Source: CAMEON01 sp964463245
GTDB taxonomy: Bacteria > Bacillota > Clostridia > Oscillospirales > CAG-272
Reading direction: 5' to 3'
Assembly (NCBI GenBank): GCA_964463245.1
Contig: CAYXBU010000008.1
Coordinates: forward strand, 1-49,908
DNA length: 49,908 nucleotides
In this document: positions 49,890 to 49,908 of the stretch, in pieces
How positions within the stretch are numbered: position 1 is the first letter of the stretch
How the letters are laid out: each line of letters begins with the position of its first letter
Notes under the pieces: model-generated
What the model saw: only the letters and a program-made list of their open reading frames with translations
The model's database searches: none
Told to the model about the DNA's origin: nothing
Position numbers and translations under genes: made by a program

Positions 49890-49908
49890 GATCTCGGATA
49901 TATCGGCA

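Overview
The window looks like a contig from an uncultured, GC-rich Clostridia member (Bacillota), probably a gut or rumen anaerobe. The sequence evidence is AGGAGG-type ribosome binding sites, near-consensus sigma-A promoters with 17-bp spacers, Thr/Glu/Pro/Ala linkers (TEPA/TETE) after lipoprotein signals, and many secreted or cytoplasmic glycan-active enzymes. The taxonomic placement is inference. One run of 100 N (1224-1323) is an assembly gap inside a TEPA-repeat gene. No rRNA, tRNA, CRISPR array, IS element or integrase was seen.

Layout. 1-47 is the end of an upstream plus-strand gene. 117-4103 holds two divergent lipoproteins, one with a tandemly duplicated beta domain and one with FG-GAP repeats joined to a GH43-like propeller. 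4285-7519 is galactokinase, a small membrane protein, a YycJ-type metallo-hydrolase and rlmH. 7712-11077 is a large surface glycerophosphodiester phosphodiesterase. 11161-20256 (minus strand) is a compact phage-derived head and packaging cassette. 20636-25869 is hisS, a GH109-like oxidoreductase and a secreted GH99/WbsX-like protein. 26010-27566 is a cardiolipin synthase. 27876-30128 (minus) is a GH95 alpha-fucosidase-like enzyme. 30403-34649 (minus) is a four-gene operon of two ABC exporters. 34947-40464 is a sugar isomerase/epimerase, a CotH lipoprotein, a SIS-domain isomerase and a GH36 alpha-galactosidase. 40629-44152 is an SGNH hydrolase, an unknown protein and a CNNM/CorC-type transporter. 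44247-46070 (minus) is lepA. 46281-49781 is a two-gene operon of a C-terminally anchored surface protein and a lipoprotein paralog of the GH99/WbsX-like protein.

The most unusual part is the cassette at 11161-20256. It has small and large terminase, portal, a Prp-type cysteine protease, a scaffold-like protein, an N4-gp56-type major capsid protein, a connector-like protein and a beta-propeller stopper/nozzle-like protein, plus four small proteins. All are open and tightly packed, most with 4-base overlaps. They sit behind one near-consensus promoter with an inverted repeat at the expected start site. Integration, replication, tail, repressor and lysis genes are absent, and housekeeping or surface genes lie directly on both sides. 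This fits a domesticated or satellite capsid-forming element, or a well-preserved prophage remnant.

A second theme is the cell surface. Three proteins (7712-11077, 23185-25869, 46281-47780) end in the same Gly-Cys-[Ala/Ser]-Ser, hydrophobic helix, basic tail signal and no LPXTG, while other surface proteins are lipoproteins. Two paralogous enzymes use different anchors. The glycan genes (galK, GH36, GH95, GH109-like, GH99-like, SGNH, sugar isomerase) suggest use of galactose- and fucose-containing host or plant glycans.
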